NCBI RefSeq assembly: GCF_003347595.2
Contig: NZ_QCZK02000024.1
Location: 434,001-498,000, forward strand
Direction: 5' to 3'
Length of the DNA: 64,000 nt
Origin: Botryobacter ruber
Lineage (GTDB): Bacteria > Bacteroidota > Bacteroidia > Cytophagales > Hymenobacteraceae
The notes below the pieces were generated by a model. It ran no database searches, was not told where the DNA came from, and saw only the letters and a list, made by a program, of their open reading frames with translations. Shown one piece after another: positions 41,601 to 48,083 of the stretch; within the stretch, counting starts at the first letter, position 1, and each line of letters starts with the position of its first letter. A program made the translations under genes and the position numbers.

Positions 41601-41701
41601 AAGCAGCCGATAAGCTTGGCGGTTTCCTGAAGTCGAAGACGCAGCCACAACCGCAGCCTGCAGCAAAACCAGATACAGCAAAGGCAGCGCCCAACCAGTA
41701 A
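38666..41701 (+). CDS. AsmA-like / DUF748-type inner-membrane-anchored lipid-transfer-like protein
   Basis: A 1011-residue protein with a single N-terminal membrane helix (VIGFFVFVLLLIALAALVPVLF), followed by the AsmA start pattern KEALDKEIAKNINATVIYETDDVSLSIFRDFPDISLGVDNL. A very long beta-rich periplasmic region contains at least two similar units (MRLTNGYVKSKDFPAPIQNL; FKYPDLPQAARNINV). The AsmA C-terminal motif region (TFSTKFNFAGEIGQDM...LDGRGVIDVVKAAVRN) is near 750-800. The tail is a charged coiled coil (about 920-1011). AsmA-like proteins are thought to bridge inner and outer membranes for phospholipid transport. Confidence 0.88.
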   Translation: MKKLVIGFFVFVLLLIALAALVPVLFKDKIKEALDKEIAKNINATVIYETDDVSLSIFRDFPDISLGVDNLTIVGQDSFKLDTLAQVPAFRLGLNLMSVISGDELKVNKVVLDEPVIRLVVLKSGKANWDIFVPDTAATAPGDTAASDFKMAIKGWEVNNGTLYYDDLSIPFGLAGYNVNHEGSGDFEKSVFDMKSTTTADRFTMTYAGTNYIQNAKLNADVTMEMDLDKYRYTFKDNNIRINEFPFQFAGTILMPDENIDMDLTFKATETEFRNVLSVVPGMYTEEFKDIKTEGKLSFDGYLKGRMNDSLMPGFGTDLKIIDGMFKYPDLPQAARNINVDMSIANKDGNVDNTNIDVRRFHMDLGKNPVDAKVLIQGLEPMKVNGNVKANIDLDEMTKVFPVEGMTLRGLLKVDADAKGTYSEKSMPVINADMRLTNGYVKSKDFPAPIQNLNMVANILNTTGNTDDTRINIQNFNMTLDGEPLEGRVLVQGIDQPAFDANIKGILDLTKLTKIFPLENTTLSGRINANVAAKGKMSDIEAEKYSNVTANGNMAISNLSYVSTDLPQGIRITKADAVFNNERVQLQNMSGFLGKSDIQAAGTVSNYLGYALAENQSLRGNFNISSNRFNVNEWMVDENTGQPTSAEQEAQGVVEVPANLDVTLNVDAKEVLYDNLNLKNLSGKVLVKDKVARLQEVTFNTLGGTFATSGSYNTQNLQQPLFDFNLDIKNLQFKEAFNAFSTIKALAPIAGLLEGTFSTKFNFAGEIGQDMMPVLSSLDGRGVIDVVKAAVRNMEVLNKISNLTNLAELKSLIVENRRIDAQIVDGSLVVSPFDVQVGNIDMTVGGSNKPNGEIDYVTALNVPTGKVGRELNSRLAGLVGGDQLKAAERVTLNLNIGGTLTSPKVSLAGGSVKAQAKDIVKEAVQTKLDDAKAKLEERKQQVQDSITNELNRRKLEAEQKARAELEKKRLEAEQQLKQKAADKLGGFLKSKTQPQPQPAAKPDTAKAAPNQ

Positions 41702-41749
41702 CAACCATTATCAGCAGATATTACAACCTGATAATTAGTCGGTTACCTG

Positions 41750-41790
41750 TAGCCCATGTGCCTGAAATGGTACATGGGCTATTTAATTTT
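41750..41790 (+). terminator. Terminator of the AsmA-like gene
   Basis: TAGCCCATGT (41750-41759) pairs perfectly with ACATGGGCTA (41772-41781), followed by a T-rich tract. Confidence 0.8.
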
Positions 41791-41862
41791 AAAAATTTTT
41801 TTATCCGATTATATACTTTTTCTGATGTTCGAGCGTATTAAGGGGGCTAATCATTAAACAAT

Positions 41863-42663
41863 ATGAAGAATACACGCATGAAGACAAATTTCATTTTACC
41901 TCTGTTGCTCCTTTGCCTTGTTTGTTTCAGCGCCTGCGACGACGGTAAGGAAAGTACAGGAACTGCCAGAATGCAGGTACGCCTGACAGACTCACCCGGC
42001 GATTTTGAAGAAGTGAACATCGACATCAGATCCGTGCAGATTCACCGCGAAGAAACAGACAATGGCACCGACTGGATCACGCTCGGCGAAATAAACCCGG
42101 GGGTTTACAACCTGCTCGACTTCGCCAACGGAGCAGACACCCTGTTAGCCAGCCACAGCCTGCCCGCCGGTAAAATTTCGCAGATACGCCTGGTACTCGG
42201 CGATAACAACACCCTGAAGCTGAAAGATGGTACAGTGGTAGACCTGAAAACGCCAAGCGGCCAGACATCGGGGGTAAAACTGGATATTGATGCGGTACTG
42301 GAGGCAGATGTAACCTACATGGTGCTGCTCGACTTTGATGCTGCCAAATCGGTAGTGGCCAGAGGAAACGGACAATATAACCTGAAGCCGGTGGTGCGCA
42401 CCATCACGCAGGCGATTGCAGGAGGCATTAAGGGTAAGGTAACACCTGCTGAATACAAGCCGGGCATTTATGTTATCTCTGCTGCTAACGATACCTTAGG
42501 AGGTTTTGCCAACGAGAACGGCGATTTCCTGATAAAAGGTGTGCCGGCCGGAACTTACACGGTTAAGTTCTACACCGAGGACGATGCCCACAATAAAACA
42601 GTTGAGAACGTAAGCGTAACCCAGAACCAGATAAAAGACTTAGGTACAGTTGAGTTACCATAA
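41863..42663 (+). CDS. DUF4382 domain lipoprotein
   Basis: A 266-residue lipoprotein with lipobox FSAC (Cys25), or Cys20 if translation starts at the second Met (41878). Residues about 35-180 match DUF4382: ARMQVRLTDSPGDFEEVNIDIRSV (opening), LPAGKISQIRLVLGDNN and DIDAVLEADVTYMVLLDFDA. A C-terminal carboxypeptidase-regulatory-like fold follows (GFANENGDFLIKGVPAGTYTVKF). The function is unknown; the beta-sandwich domains suggest a surface or periplasmic binding role. It is followed by an excellent terminator. Confidence 0.9.
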   Translation: MKNTRMKTNFILPLLLLCLVCFSACDDGKESTGTARMQVRLTDSPGDFEEVNIDIRSVQIHREETDNGTDWITLGEINPGVYNLLDFANGADTLLASHSLPAGKISQIRLVLGDNNTLKLKDGTVVDLKTPSGQTSGVKLDIDAVLEADVTYMVLLDFDAAKSVVARGNGQYNLKPVVRTITQAIAGGIKGKVTPAEYKPGIYVISAANDTLGGFANENGDFLIKGVPAGTYTVKFYTEDDAHNKTVENVSVTQNQIKDLGTVELP

Positions 42664-42680
42664 GCAGGTAGCACAGTCCT

Positions 42681-42725
42681 AAAAAAAACAGGCAGCTTTC
42701 GATAAGAAAGCTGCCTGTTTTTTTT
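42681..42725. terminator. Bidirectional strong terminator
   Basis: ACAGGCAGCTTTC/GAAAGCTGCCTGT stem flanked by eight A and eight T, with a 5-base loop. Confidence 0.9.
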
Positions 42726-42734
42726 ATGCTATTG

Positions 42735-42763
42735 AGCAGCAGCGGCTGTGGTGGCTGCTGCAG
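42735..42763 (+). repeat. GC-rich interspersed repeat, copy 10
   Basis: Contains AGCGGCTGTGGTGGCTGCTG. It starts the composite that fills 42735-43047. Confidence 0.75.
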
Positions 42764-43049
42764 TAATGCTTTTTTGTCTGAACCGCTGATTCTTGTGATT
42801 ATTTGTCTGAATCAGGATTTACAGAATTTTAGAATTTCCAGGATTAGGTTTGTCTGAACAAGATTGAGAAGATTTAAGGATTAACAGGATTGGATTTGTC
42901 TGTGGTTCGTGCAGGAGACGCGGGCACCGCGTCTCTACAGCCATACCCTTAACCTTTCTACCTCTCTGTTACAGGGTTGAAAATCTTCAACCCCTACAAA
43001 ATTCCTACCTCTTTACCTCCTAAACTCTCTAACTCTCTAACTCCCAAAC
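42764..43049. repeat. Modular composite repeat (single-orientation copy)
   Basis: Blocks in order after the GC-rich repeat: 'caggatt' block (42815-42850), TTTGTCTGAAC...GGATTAACAGGATT, GAGACGCGGGCACCGCGTCTC hairpin (42914 region), GGGTTGAA...TTCAACCCC block, then polypyrimidine 'ctaactct/ctacctct' iterations ending near the DinB stop codon. This is the reverse complement of the arrangement at 60659-60947. No gene. Confidence 0.75.
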
Positions 43050-43526
43050 TTAATACACCTGCCCCATGAGCTCGCGCACATAGGTTACATAATCGGTGTT
43101 GGGTGGGGTGTGGCCGTTTTTGCGCAGGTCTGTGGCGGTCTGGGCGCGGTGATAGGTGGCATGGTTAAAGGCATGCGTCAGGATGTCGAGCACGCGGGTG
43201 CTGTACCGGTTGCCCAGGCTGTTGCTGTAGTCGATCAGGCGGTTGAATTCTGCTTCGTCGGCGTTGGCTACTAACTTTGCAAGGCCATAGGAAGAATGCT
43301 CGTGCAGCTTCTTCAGCTCGTCCAGGTTGTGCTCCTGCCACACTTTTACCGGGCTTTCGGTGCCTGTGATACGGGCAATCCAGATCGCCTGCGCATTTAA
43401 GGCATGGCTGAAAAGGCGGGCCGCGTTAGCGGGTATTTCCGGCAACGATGAAAATACATCCAGCATCGTTTTGTTGGCCCAGATGTTATACTCCGAAAGG
43501 TTTTTTAGTACGTCGTTTCCTGTCAT
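43050..43526 (-). CDS. DinB family protein
   Basis: A 158-residue four-helix bundle of the DinB/YfiT type. The expected metal-binding histidines are visible: LFSHALNAQAIW (N-terminal helix) and HAFNHATYHRAQ (helix near 117-128). DinB-like proteins act on thiol or small-molecule cofactors in various bacteria, and the name comes from a DNA-damage-inducible gene. The reaction here is unknown. It stands alone, with the composite repeat directly at its 3' end. Confidence 0.88.
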   Translation of the reverse strand: MTGNDVLKNLSEYNIWANKTMLDVFSSLPEIPANAARLFSHALNAQAIWIARITGTESPVKVWQEHNLDELKKLHEHSSYGLAKLVANADEAEFNRLIDYSNSLGNRYSTRVLDILTHAFNHATYHRAQTATDLRKNGHTPPNTDYVTYVRELMGQVY

Positions 43527-43595
43527 TTTACGATATCATTTAAGTGATACATCTTTCTAAACTGAATTGCTGCAGTACCGGTTATAAAAACTGTA

Positions 43596-43668
43596 CTGCA
43601 CCTGCCACCACAGCCACTGCTGCTGTATAAGCCTGCAGACAGAGCAGAGGCTGTGGTGGCAGGTGCAG
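43596..43668. repeat. Two GC-rich repeats (copies 11 and 12) arranged head to head
   Basis: The minus-orientation copy (43596-43625) and the plus-orientation copy (43641-43668) are reverse complements over about 26 bases with one or two mismatches, separated by about 16 bases. They can form a long GC-rich hairpin in the 196-base gap between the DinB and diacylglycerol kinase genes. Confidence 0.8.
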
Positions 43669-43722
43669 TTAGCTGCCGGGGCTTCGCCAAAGGTACTAAA
43701 CCCGTACCTGTAAATAAAATGT

Positions 43723-44100
43723 TTACACCAAACTGTTGATGTAGCGTAGCAAATAAGGTAGAAAAATAATAGCGCCTATTACAGCTGCCGTTGCTGCTGC
43801 CATCAGTACCGCGCCAGCCGCCAGATCTTTCGCTTTGCCGGCCAGCGGGTGCCACTCCGGCGACACCAAATTCGTTAGCGTTTCGATGGCTGTGTTAAAC
43901 ACCTCCGCCATAATCACCAGACCGATACACCCGGCCAGCAGGCACCACTCCACGCGGGTAATGCCAAAAAAGAAACCGGCTACCACCACCGCTACCGCCG
44001 ACAAAATGTGCAGGCGCATGTGCGGCTCCGAGCGCAAAGCAGAAATTAACCCACGGAAGGCGAAGGTAAAGCTGTTGTAGCGTTTCTTAAAGTAAGTCAA
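43723..44100 (-). CDS. Diacylglycerol/undecaprenol kinase family protein
   Basis: A 125-residue integral membrane kinase of the DgkA fold: FTFAFRGLISALRSEPHMRLH, three membrane helices, and the catalytic block EVFNTAIETLTNLV...AKDLAAGAV. In many bacteria without E. coli-type lipid cycling the relatives phosphorylate undecaprenol. The start is TTG at 44098-44100: the family N-terminus (RYNSFTFAFRG) begins here, an in-frame stop is 9 bases upstream, and the next ATG would delete the first conserved helix. Confidence 0.9.
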   Translation of the reverse strand: MTYFKKRYNSFTFAFRGLISALRSEPHMRLHILSAVAVVVAGFFFGITRVEWCLLAGCIGLVIMAEVFNTAIETLTNLVSPEWHPLAGKAKDLAAGAVLMAAATAAVIGAIIFLPYLLRYINSLV

Positions 44101-44195
44101 GTGGCGCAGTTATTTTTGGAAAGGTATACCCCGCGTAGGCGCTTTGGGTTAAGTTAAGCTGAATGCCGGTAGAAAAGCAACTTCTGCAGCCTTAT

Positions 44196-44513
44196 TTATT
44201 TTGTGCTTTCGGTTAAATTAATCGAATCTGCATTAATGCAGTACCGGACATGGGTTGGCGTGCGGGCATCGTCGAACAGGTGGCCCAGGTGCAGTCCGCA
44301 GGTGTGGCAGAGCAGCTGAATGCGGTTTCTGCCGTAGGTATCGAGCGGCTTTTGATCTACATTGTTGGCGATATGTGCCCAGAAGCTCGGGAAGCCGGAA
44401 CCCACCTCAAACTTCTTGCTGGCTTCAAACAAAGCAGTGCCACAGCGGGCGCAGGTGTAAGTGCCCCGCTCCTGCTCACGGGCGGCAGGGTTAATCTTCT
44501 GGTTTCGGAGCAT
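44196..44513 (-). CDS. msrB: Peptide-methionine (R)-S-oxide reductase, short form
   Basis: A 105-residue MsrB. Zinc-binding cysteines are C21/C24 and C69/C72, and the catalytic Cys92 is in RYCINADS. The region VGSGFPSFW has Gly where the neighbouring paralogue has a potential resolving Cys (HCGWPSF), so recycling probably uses a different Cys or direct thioredoxin attack. It reduces Met-R-sulfoxide in oxidised proteins. No secretion signal is seen. It lies 28 bases downstream of the second msrB. Confidence 0.93.
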   Translation of the reverse strand: MLRNQKINPAAREQERGTYTCARCGTALFEASKKFEVGSGFPSFWAHIANNVDQKPLDTYGRNRIQLLCHTCGLHLGHLFDDARTPTHVRYCINADSINLTESTK

Positions 44514-44541
44514 ACACCTACGGCAGAACTTCCTTTTGCTG

Positions 44542-44943
44542 CTAGGCTTCCTTCTCTACCTGCTCTATCGGCATAAAAGTAAGCGACAGGGAATTTACGC
44601 AGTGGCGGACATTTTTGGGTGTCAGGTATTCGCCCTCAAACACGTGCCCCAGGTGCGCGCCGCAGTTGGCGCAGACAATCTCGGTACGGCGACCATCGGG
44701 GTCCGGAATCCGTTTTACAGCCCCGGTAATCTCATCGTCAAAGCTGGGCCAGCCGCAGTGCGATTCAAACTTATACTCAGAGGTATAGAGCGGGGCGTTG
44801 CAGCGCTTGCACAGGTACACGCCTTCTGCCTTAAAGTTGTTATACTTGCCTGTGCCCGGAAACTCTGTTCCTTTCTGAACAATAATTCTTTCTTCTTCCG
44901 GGGTAAGCTTATTATACTCAGATGGGTCTTTCGCTATTTTCAT
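44542..44943 (-). CDS. msrB: Peptide-methionine (R)-S-oxide reductase, second copy
   Basis: A 133-residue MsrB with an N-terminal charged extension ([16 protein letters not shown]). It has zinc cysteines C45/C48 and C91/C94, a likely resolving Cys63 in HCGWPSF and the catalytic Cys115 in RHCVNSLS. Same strand as the shorter msrB 28 bases downstream, which suggests a tandem operon. The two proteins are clearly diverged rather than a recent duplication. Probable cytoplasmic repair enzyme. Confidence 0.94.
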   Translation of the reverse strand: MKIAKDPSEYNKLTPEEERIIVQKGTEFPGTGKYNNFKAEGVYLCKRCNAPLYTSEYKFESHCGWPSFDDEITGAVKRIPDPDGRRTEIVCANCGAHLGHVFEGEYLTPKNVRHCVNSLSLTFMPIEQVEKEA

Positions 44944-45070
44944 GGCTGATGTTTGGTTTGCTCTTTTATACGTGTGGTTTCAGGAAGAGAGAATACAGAA
45001 AAAAGTTTTATGAGTGCCTTTGAGAATAAAACTAACATCCTGCTATCTATTTAAAGCGAATCATGAAAAG

Positions 45071-45096
45071 AAAAAAGCAGCCCCAACCGGAGCTGC
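45071..45096 (-). terminator. Terminator of fumC
   Basis: GCAGCCCC (45077-45084) pairs with GGAGCTGC (45089-45096) with one mismatch, followed on the minus strand by a T run. Confidence 0.75.
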
Positions 45097-45129
45097 CTTT
45101 CTTCTTTTTATCTGAAAGTAAATTAAAAA

Positions 45130-46524
45130 CTATTTCAAGCTGCCAATCATATCGCCCGGCTTTACCCACTCGTCGTACTGCTCGCTGGTGAGCAGGCCGA
45201 GCTCGATAGCTGCCTGGCGAAGGGTAGTACCTTCTTTGTGTGCTTTTTTGGCAATTTTAGCGGCGTTGTCGTAGCCGATGTGCGGGTTCAGGGCTGTTAC
45301 CAGCATGAGCGAGTTCTCCAGGTTGTTTTTGATAACCGGGTGGTTTGGCTCAATGCCCACGGCACAGTGCTTGTCGAAAGAGTCGCAGGCATCGCCGATC
45401 AGCTGGGCGCTCATGAGCAGGTTGTAAATCATTACCGGCTTGAACACGTTCAGTTCGAAATGGCCGTTCATGCCGCCAACCGATATGGCTACGTCGTTAC
45501 CGATTACCTGGGCGCACACCATCGTCATAGCTTCGGCTTGCGTAGGGTTTACCTTGCCTGGCATGATAGAAGAGCCCGGCTCGTTTTCCGGGATCAGGAT
45601 TTCGGCAATACCCGAGCGCGGTCCGGAGGCCAGCAAACGGATGTCGTTGGCGATTTTCATCAGGCTTACGGCCAGCTGCTTCAGGGCGCCGGAGGTTTCT
45701 ACCATGGCATCGTGTGCTGCCAGGGCTTCGAATTTGTTTGGTGCCGTGCGGAACTCATGACCGGCAAATTCAGAAATTTTCGTGGCTACCAGTTCGGCAT
45801 AACCTTTTGGTGTATTCAGGCCGGTACCAACGGCAGAACCGCCCAGGGCAAGGTCTTTCAGGTGGTCGAGGGTGTTGGTAAGGGCTTTCATGCCGTATTC
45901 CAGCTGCTTCACGTAACCAGACAGCTCCTGGCCCAATGTGAGCGGCGTAGCGTCCATCAGGTGCGTGCGGCCGATTTTTACCACATCCATAAACTGCTCC
46001 GATTTGCTGTGCAGCGTGTCGCGCAGCTTCTCTACCATCGGCAGCGTGTGCTCTACTACTTTCTTGTAAGCAGCAATGTGCATAGCCGTCGGGAAGGTGT
46101 CGTTAGAAGACTGCGACTTGTTTACATCGTCGTTCGGGTGGATCTTCTTTTTCTCGTCCTGCAGGTCGCCGCCCAGCAGCACGTGTGCGCGATTCGCCAC
46201 CACCTCGTTCACGTTCATGTTCGATTGCGTACCGGAACCTGTCTGCCACACCACCAGCGGAAACTGGTCGTCGAGTTTGCCTTCCAGGATCTCGTCGCAC
46301 ACGGTACCGATAATTTCGGCTTTCTCCTGTGGCAGCACGCCCAGTTCGGCATTGGCAAAAGCTGCAGACTTTTTGAGAATGGCAAAGGCCTGCACCACCT
46401 CTTTCGGCATCAGCTGTCCGCCAATGGTAAAGTTTTGTTTAGAGCGTTGCGTTTGCGCTCCCCAGTACTTATCTGCAGGCACCTCTACAGGGCCCATGGT
46501 ATCTTTCTCTACACGAACTTGCAT
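45130..46524 (-). CDS. fumC: Fumarate hydratase, class II
   Basis: A 464-residue iron-independent fumarase that interconverts fumarate and L-malate in the TCA cycle. The class signature [15 protein letters not shown] is near residue 318. [19 protein letters not shown] and [18 protein letters not shown] are also clear. It fits the superfamily closely and is more like FumC than aspartase (DVSSSMPGKVNP would be aspartase-like in part). It is monocistronic with its own terminator. Its antisense strand carries a long but spurious frame. Confidence 0.96.
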   Translation of the reverse strand: MQVRVEKDTMGPVEVPADKYWGAQTQRSKQNFTIGGQLMPKEVVQAFAILKKSAAFANAELGVLPQEKAEIIGTVCDEILEGKLDDQFPLVVWQTGSGTQSNMNVNEVVANRAHVLLGGDLQDEKKKIHPNDDVNKSQSSNDTFPTAMHIAAYKKVVEHTLPMVEKLRDTLHSKSEQFMDVVKIGRTHLMDATPLTLGQELSGYVKQLEYGMKALTNTLDHLKDLALGGSAVGTGLNTPKGYAELVATKISEFAGHEFRTAPNKFEALAAHDAMVETSGALKQLAVSLMKIANDIRLLASGPRSGIAEILIPENEPGSSIMPGKVNPTQAEAMTMVCAQVIGNDVAISVGGMNGHFELNVFKPVMIYNLLMSAQLIGDACDSFDKHCAVGIEPNHPVIKNNLENSLMLVTALNPHIGYDNAAKIAKKAHKEGTTLRQAAIELGLLTSEQYDEWVKPGDMIGSLK

Positions 46525-46735
46525 ATAGGTTTATATTTAATTTTGATAAAAATCTTCCGGAACAAATCTATAAAATAATTCAATACAATGTGGTGTCGTC
46601 TGCTAATGCCTGCTAGTTCGCTGCTAAAAAAACTGCAACTGCAGCTGTTGCACCCTCTCCGGCACACCCTTTCTCTTTATTGAAAGCCTTTTTCCTTTGC
46701 AGGGGGCTGTTATTCTGATACGACAACGCTCCTAA

Positions 46736-47452
46736 TTACCGTATCACCCGCGTTCCCGACCGTTCTGCCAGCAGGGCAATCATCTCCAGGTTTACCGGCT
46801 TCAGGTAAGCGGTGTTGATGGAGGTCTGGTCGGTAAAGGAAATGAGGTACTCCCCTTCTTTGCCCAGGTAGCGGATCTCTTTGATAGCCTCCAGGCGGTA
46901 GGTGCTTTCCTGCTGCAGCAGGTTGGTTATTGTTAGCTCCTTTGCCGATACCACCACATGCCAGCGGAGCGCAAACCAGGCAGCAACACAGGACAGCACG
47001 AGCATGATAACCAGCAGCACGTAATACGCCCGTACGGAGTTGGCGCCTTCCTGCTGGCGCATGTAGGTTTTATACAGGTCGTACTCCTGGCCAAGCAGGC
47101 TCTTTTGTGCAGCACGCAGAGGCAATGTGGCCAGCGTAAGCCCCAGCAGCAGCCCCGGTGCAAACATGGCCCTGAAATTAGGGGTGAGCACGTACAGGTG
47201 CTCCCGCGACATATGGATGATGCTCGAAAGCAGCGCCAGTCCACCAGTGCAGATCACGGCCAGGATACAGGCAAAAATGTAGTAGAAAAACGTAAGCTTA
47301 CGGTCCTGTTTCTGTGCGTAAGCCACTTCATCGGGGCTCAGCGCCGGTACGTTTCCGGCAGGCGACATCCTGCGAAGAGCGTACCGAACTACGGGTAACA
47401 GCACTGCTACCACCACAAAGCTGATCAGCAGGCTTTTCAAAATATCAAACAT
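46736..47452 (-). CDS. Unrecognised integral membrane protein
   Basis: A 238-residue protein with about five hydrophobic helices: FDILKSLLISFVVVAVLLPVV, FFYYIFACILAVICTGGLALL, a region near 95-115 and YYVLLVIMLVLSCVAAWFA. The C-terminal soluble part (about 165-238) is beta-rich (STYRLEAIKEIRYLGKEGEYLISFTD) and looks like a PH-like domain. No family recognised and no function assigned. The start is ATG 47452; a TTG two codons further upstream is in frame but less likely. Confidence 0.75.
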   Translation of the reverse strand: MFDILKSLLISFVVVAVLLPVVRYALRRMSPAGNVPALSPDEVAYAQKQDRKLTFFYYIFACILAVICTGGLALLSSIIHMSREHLYVLTPNFRAMFAPGLLLGLTLATLPLRAAQKSLLGQEYDLYKTYMRQQEGANSVRAYYVLLVIMLVLSCVAAWFALRWHVVVSAKELTITNLLQQESTYRLEAIKEIRYLGKEGEYLISFTDQTSINTAYLKPVNLEMIALLAERSGTRVIR

Positions 47453-47548
47453 AGGCAAAAATTAATGCTGCAAAGGTAATACAGTATTGGCAGTTTTACC
47501 CCGTTGCGGCAGCGAATGCAGCAGGTGCTGCGCTGAAATACAACTAAT

Positions 47549-47585
47549 GCAGCAGGAGCAGTGGCTATGGTGGCAACTGCAGCAG
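47549..47585 (+). repeat. GC-rich interspersed repeat, copy 13
   Basis: Contains GCAGTGGCTATGGTGGCAAC followed by TGCAGCAG. Confidence 0.7.
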
Positions 47586-47660
47586 AACAAAATGCACCGG
47601 AAAAGCTGCCAAAATAGTTACAGTACCAGCCACTGTTTTACCTGTAGCCTGTTTTGATTT

Positions 47661-47696
47661 GCTGCAGCTGCCACCACAGCCACTGCGCCTGCTGCT
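47661..47696 (-). repeat. GC-rich interspersed repeat, copy 14
   Basis: Contains GCTGCCACCACAGCCACTGC, reverse orientation. Confidence 0.75.
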
Positions 47697-47745
47697 TTGA
47701 TTAAGTTTTTGTAAGCAGACTATAACTGAAGCGTTTAAGAGTATA

Positions 47746-47770
47746 CTGCAGCTGCCACCATTGCTGCTGC
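47746..47770 (-). repeat. GC-rich interspersed repeat, copy 15 (shortened)
   Basis: Contains GCAGCTGCCACCATTGCTGC, reverse orientation with the centre shortened. Confidence 0.6.
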
Positions 47771-48083
47771 TAAAACAATCCGGGCAGTTTTTCGTTTTGA
47801 TAAAGCTGTTAGTATCTGAAACCGGAGCGGCTTGGGTTTTAGCAGTTTTTTTATATATTTGAACCTGGACCTTGTTTGGATTATAATTTGTTAGTGTTTT
47901 CTGCAGGAACCTGCGATAGCTTTTTTTACGTTCGTTCCATTGTGCTTCGGCAGTCGCTGGGCCTGCTTCAGAAAAAAAATTAAAACGGGTTTGAAGGTAT
48001 TCCTGAAGAAATTATCGGCAGCCTCACTTTTCCTGTTGCTGAAACAGCGGAAAGCTTACCCGATTTGCCATAACAGATAACGC

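Larger units (their letters stand above)
47459..48083. other. Gene-free gap rich in GC-rich repeats
   Basis: No credible gene. It contains three or more copies of the repeat, two inverted relative to the first, plus degenerate 'gcagcaggtgctgcgctg' sequence near 47517. The right half (47800-48083) is AT-rich and should hold the histidine kinase promoter. Confidence 0.55.

Noticed and set aside
45238-46578. Plus-strand frame of 446 codons across fumC
   Set aside because: Antisense to a textbook fumC; no motifs.
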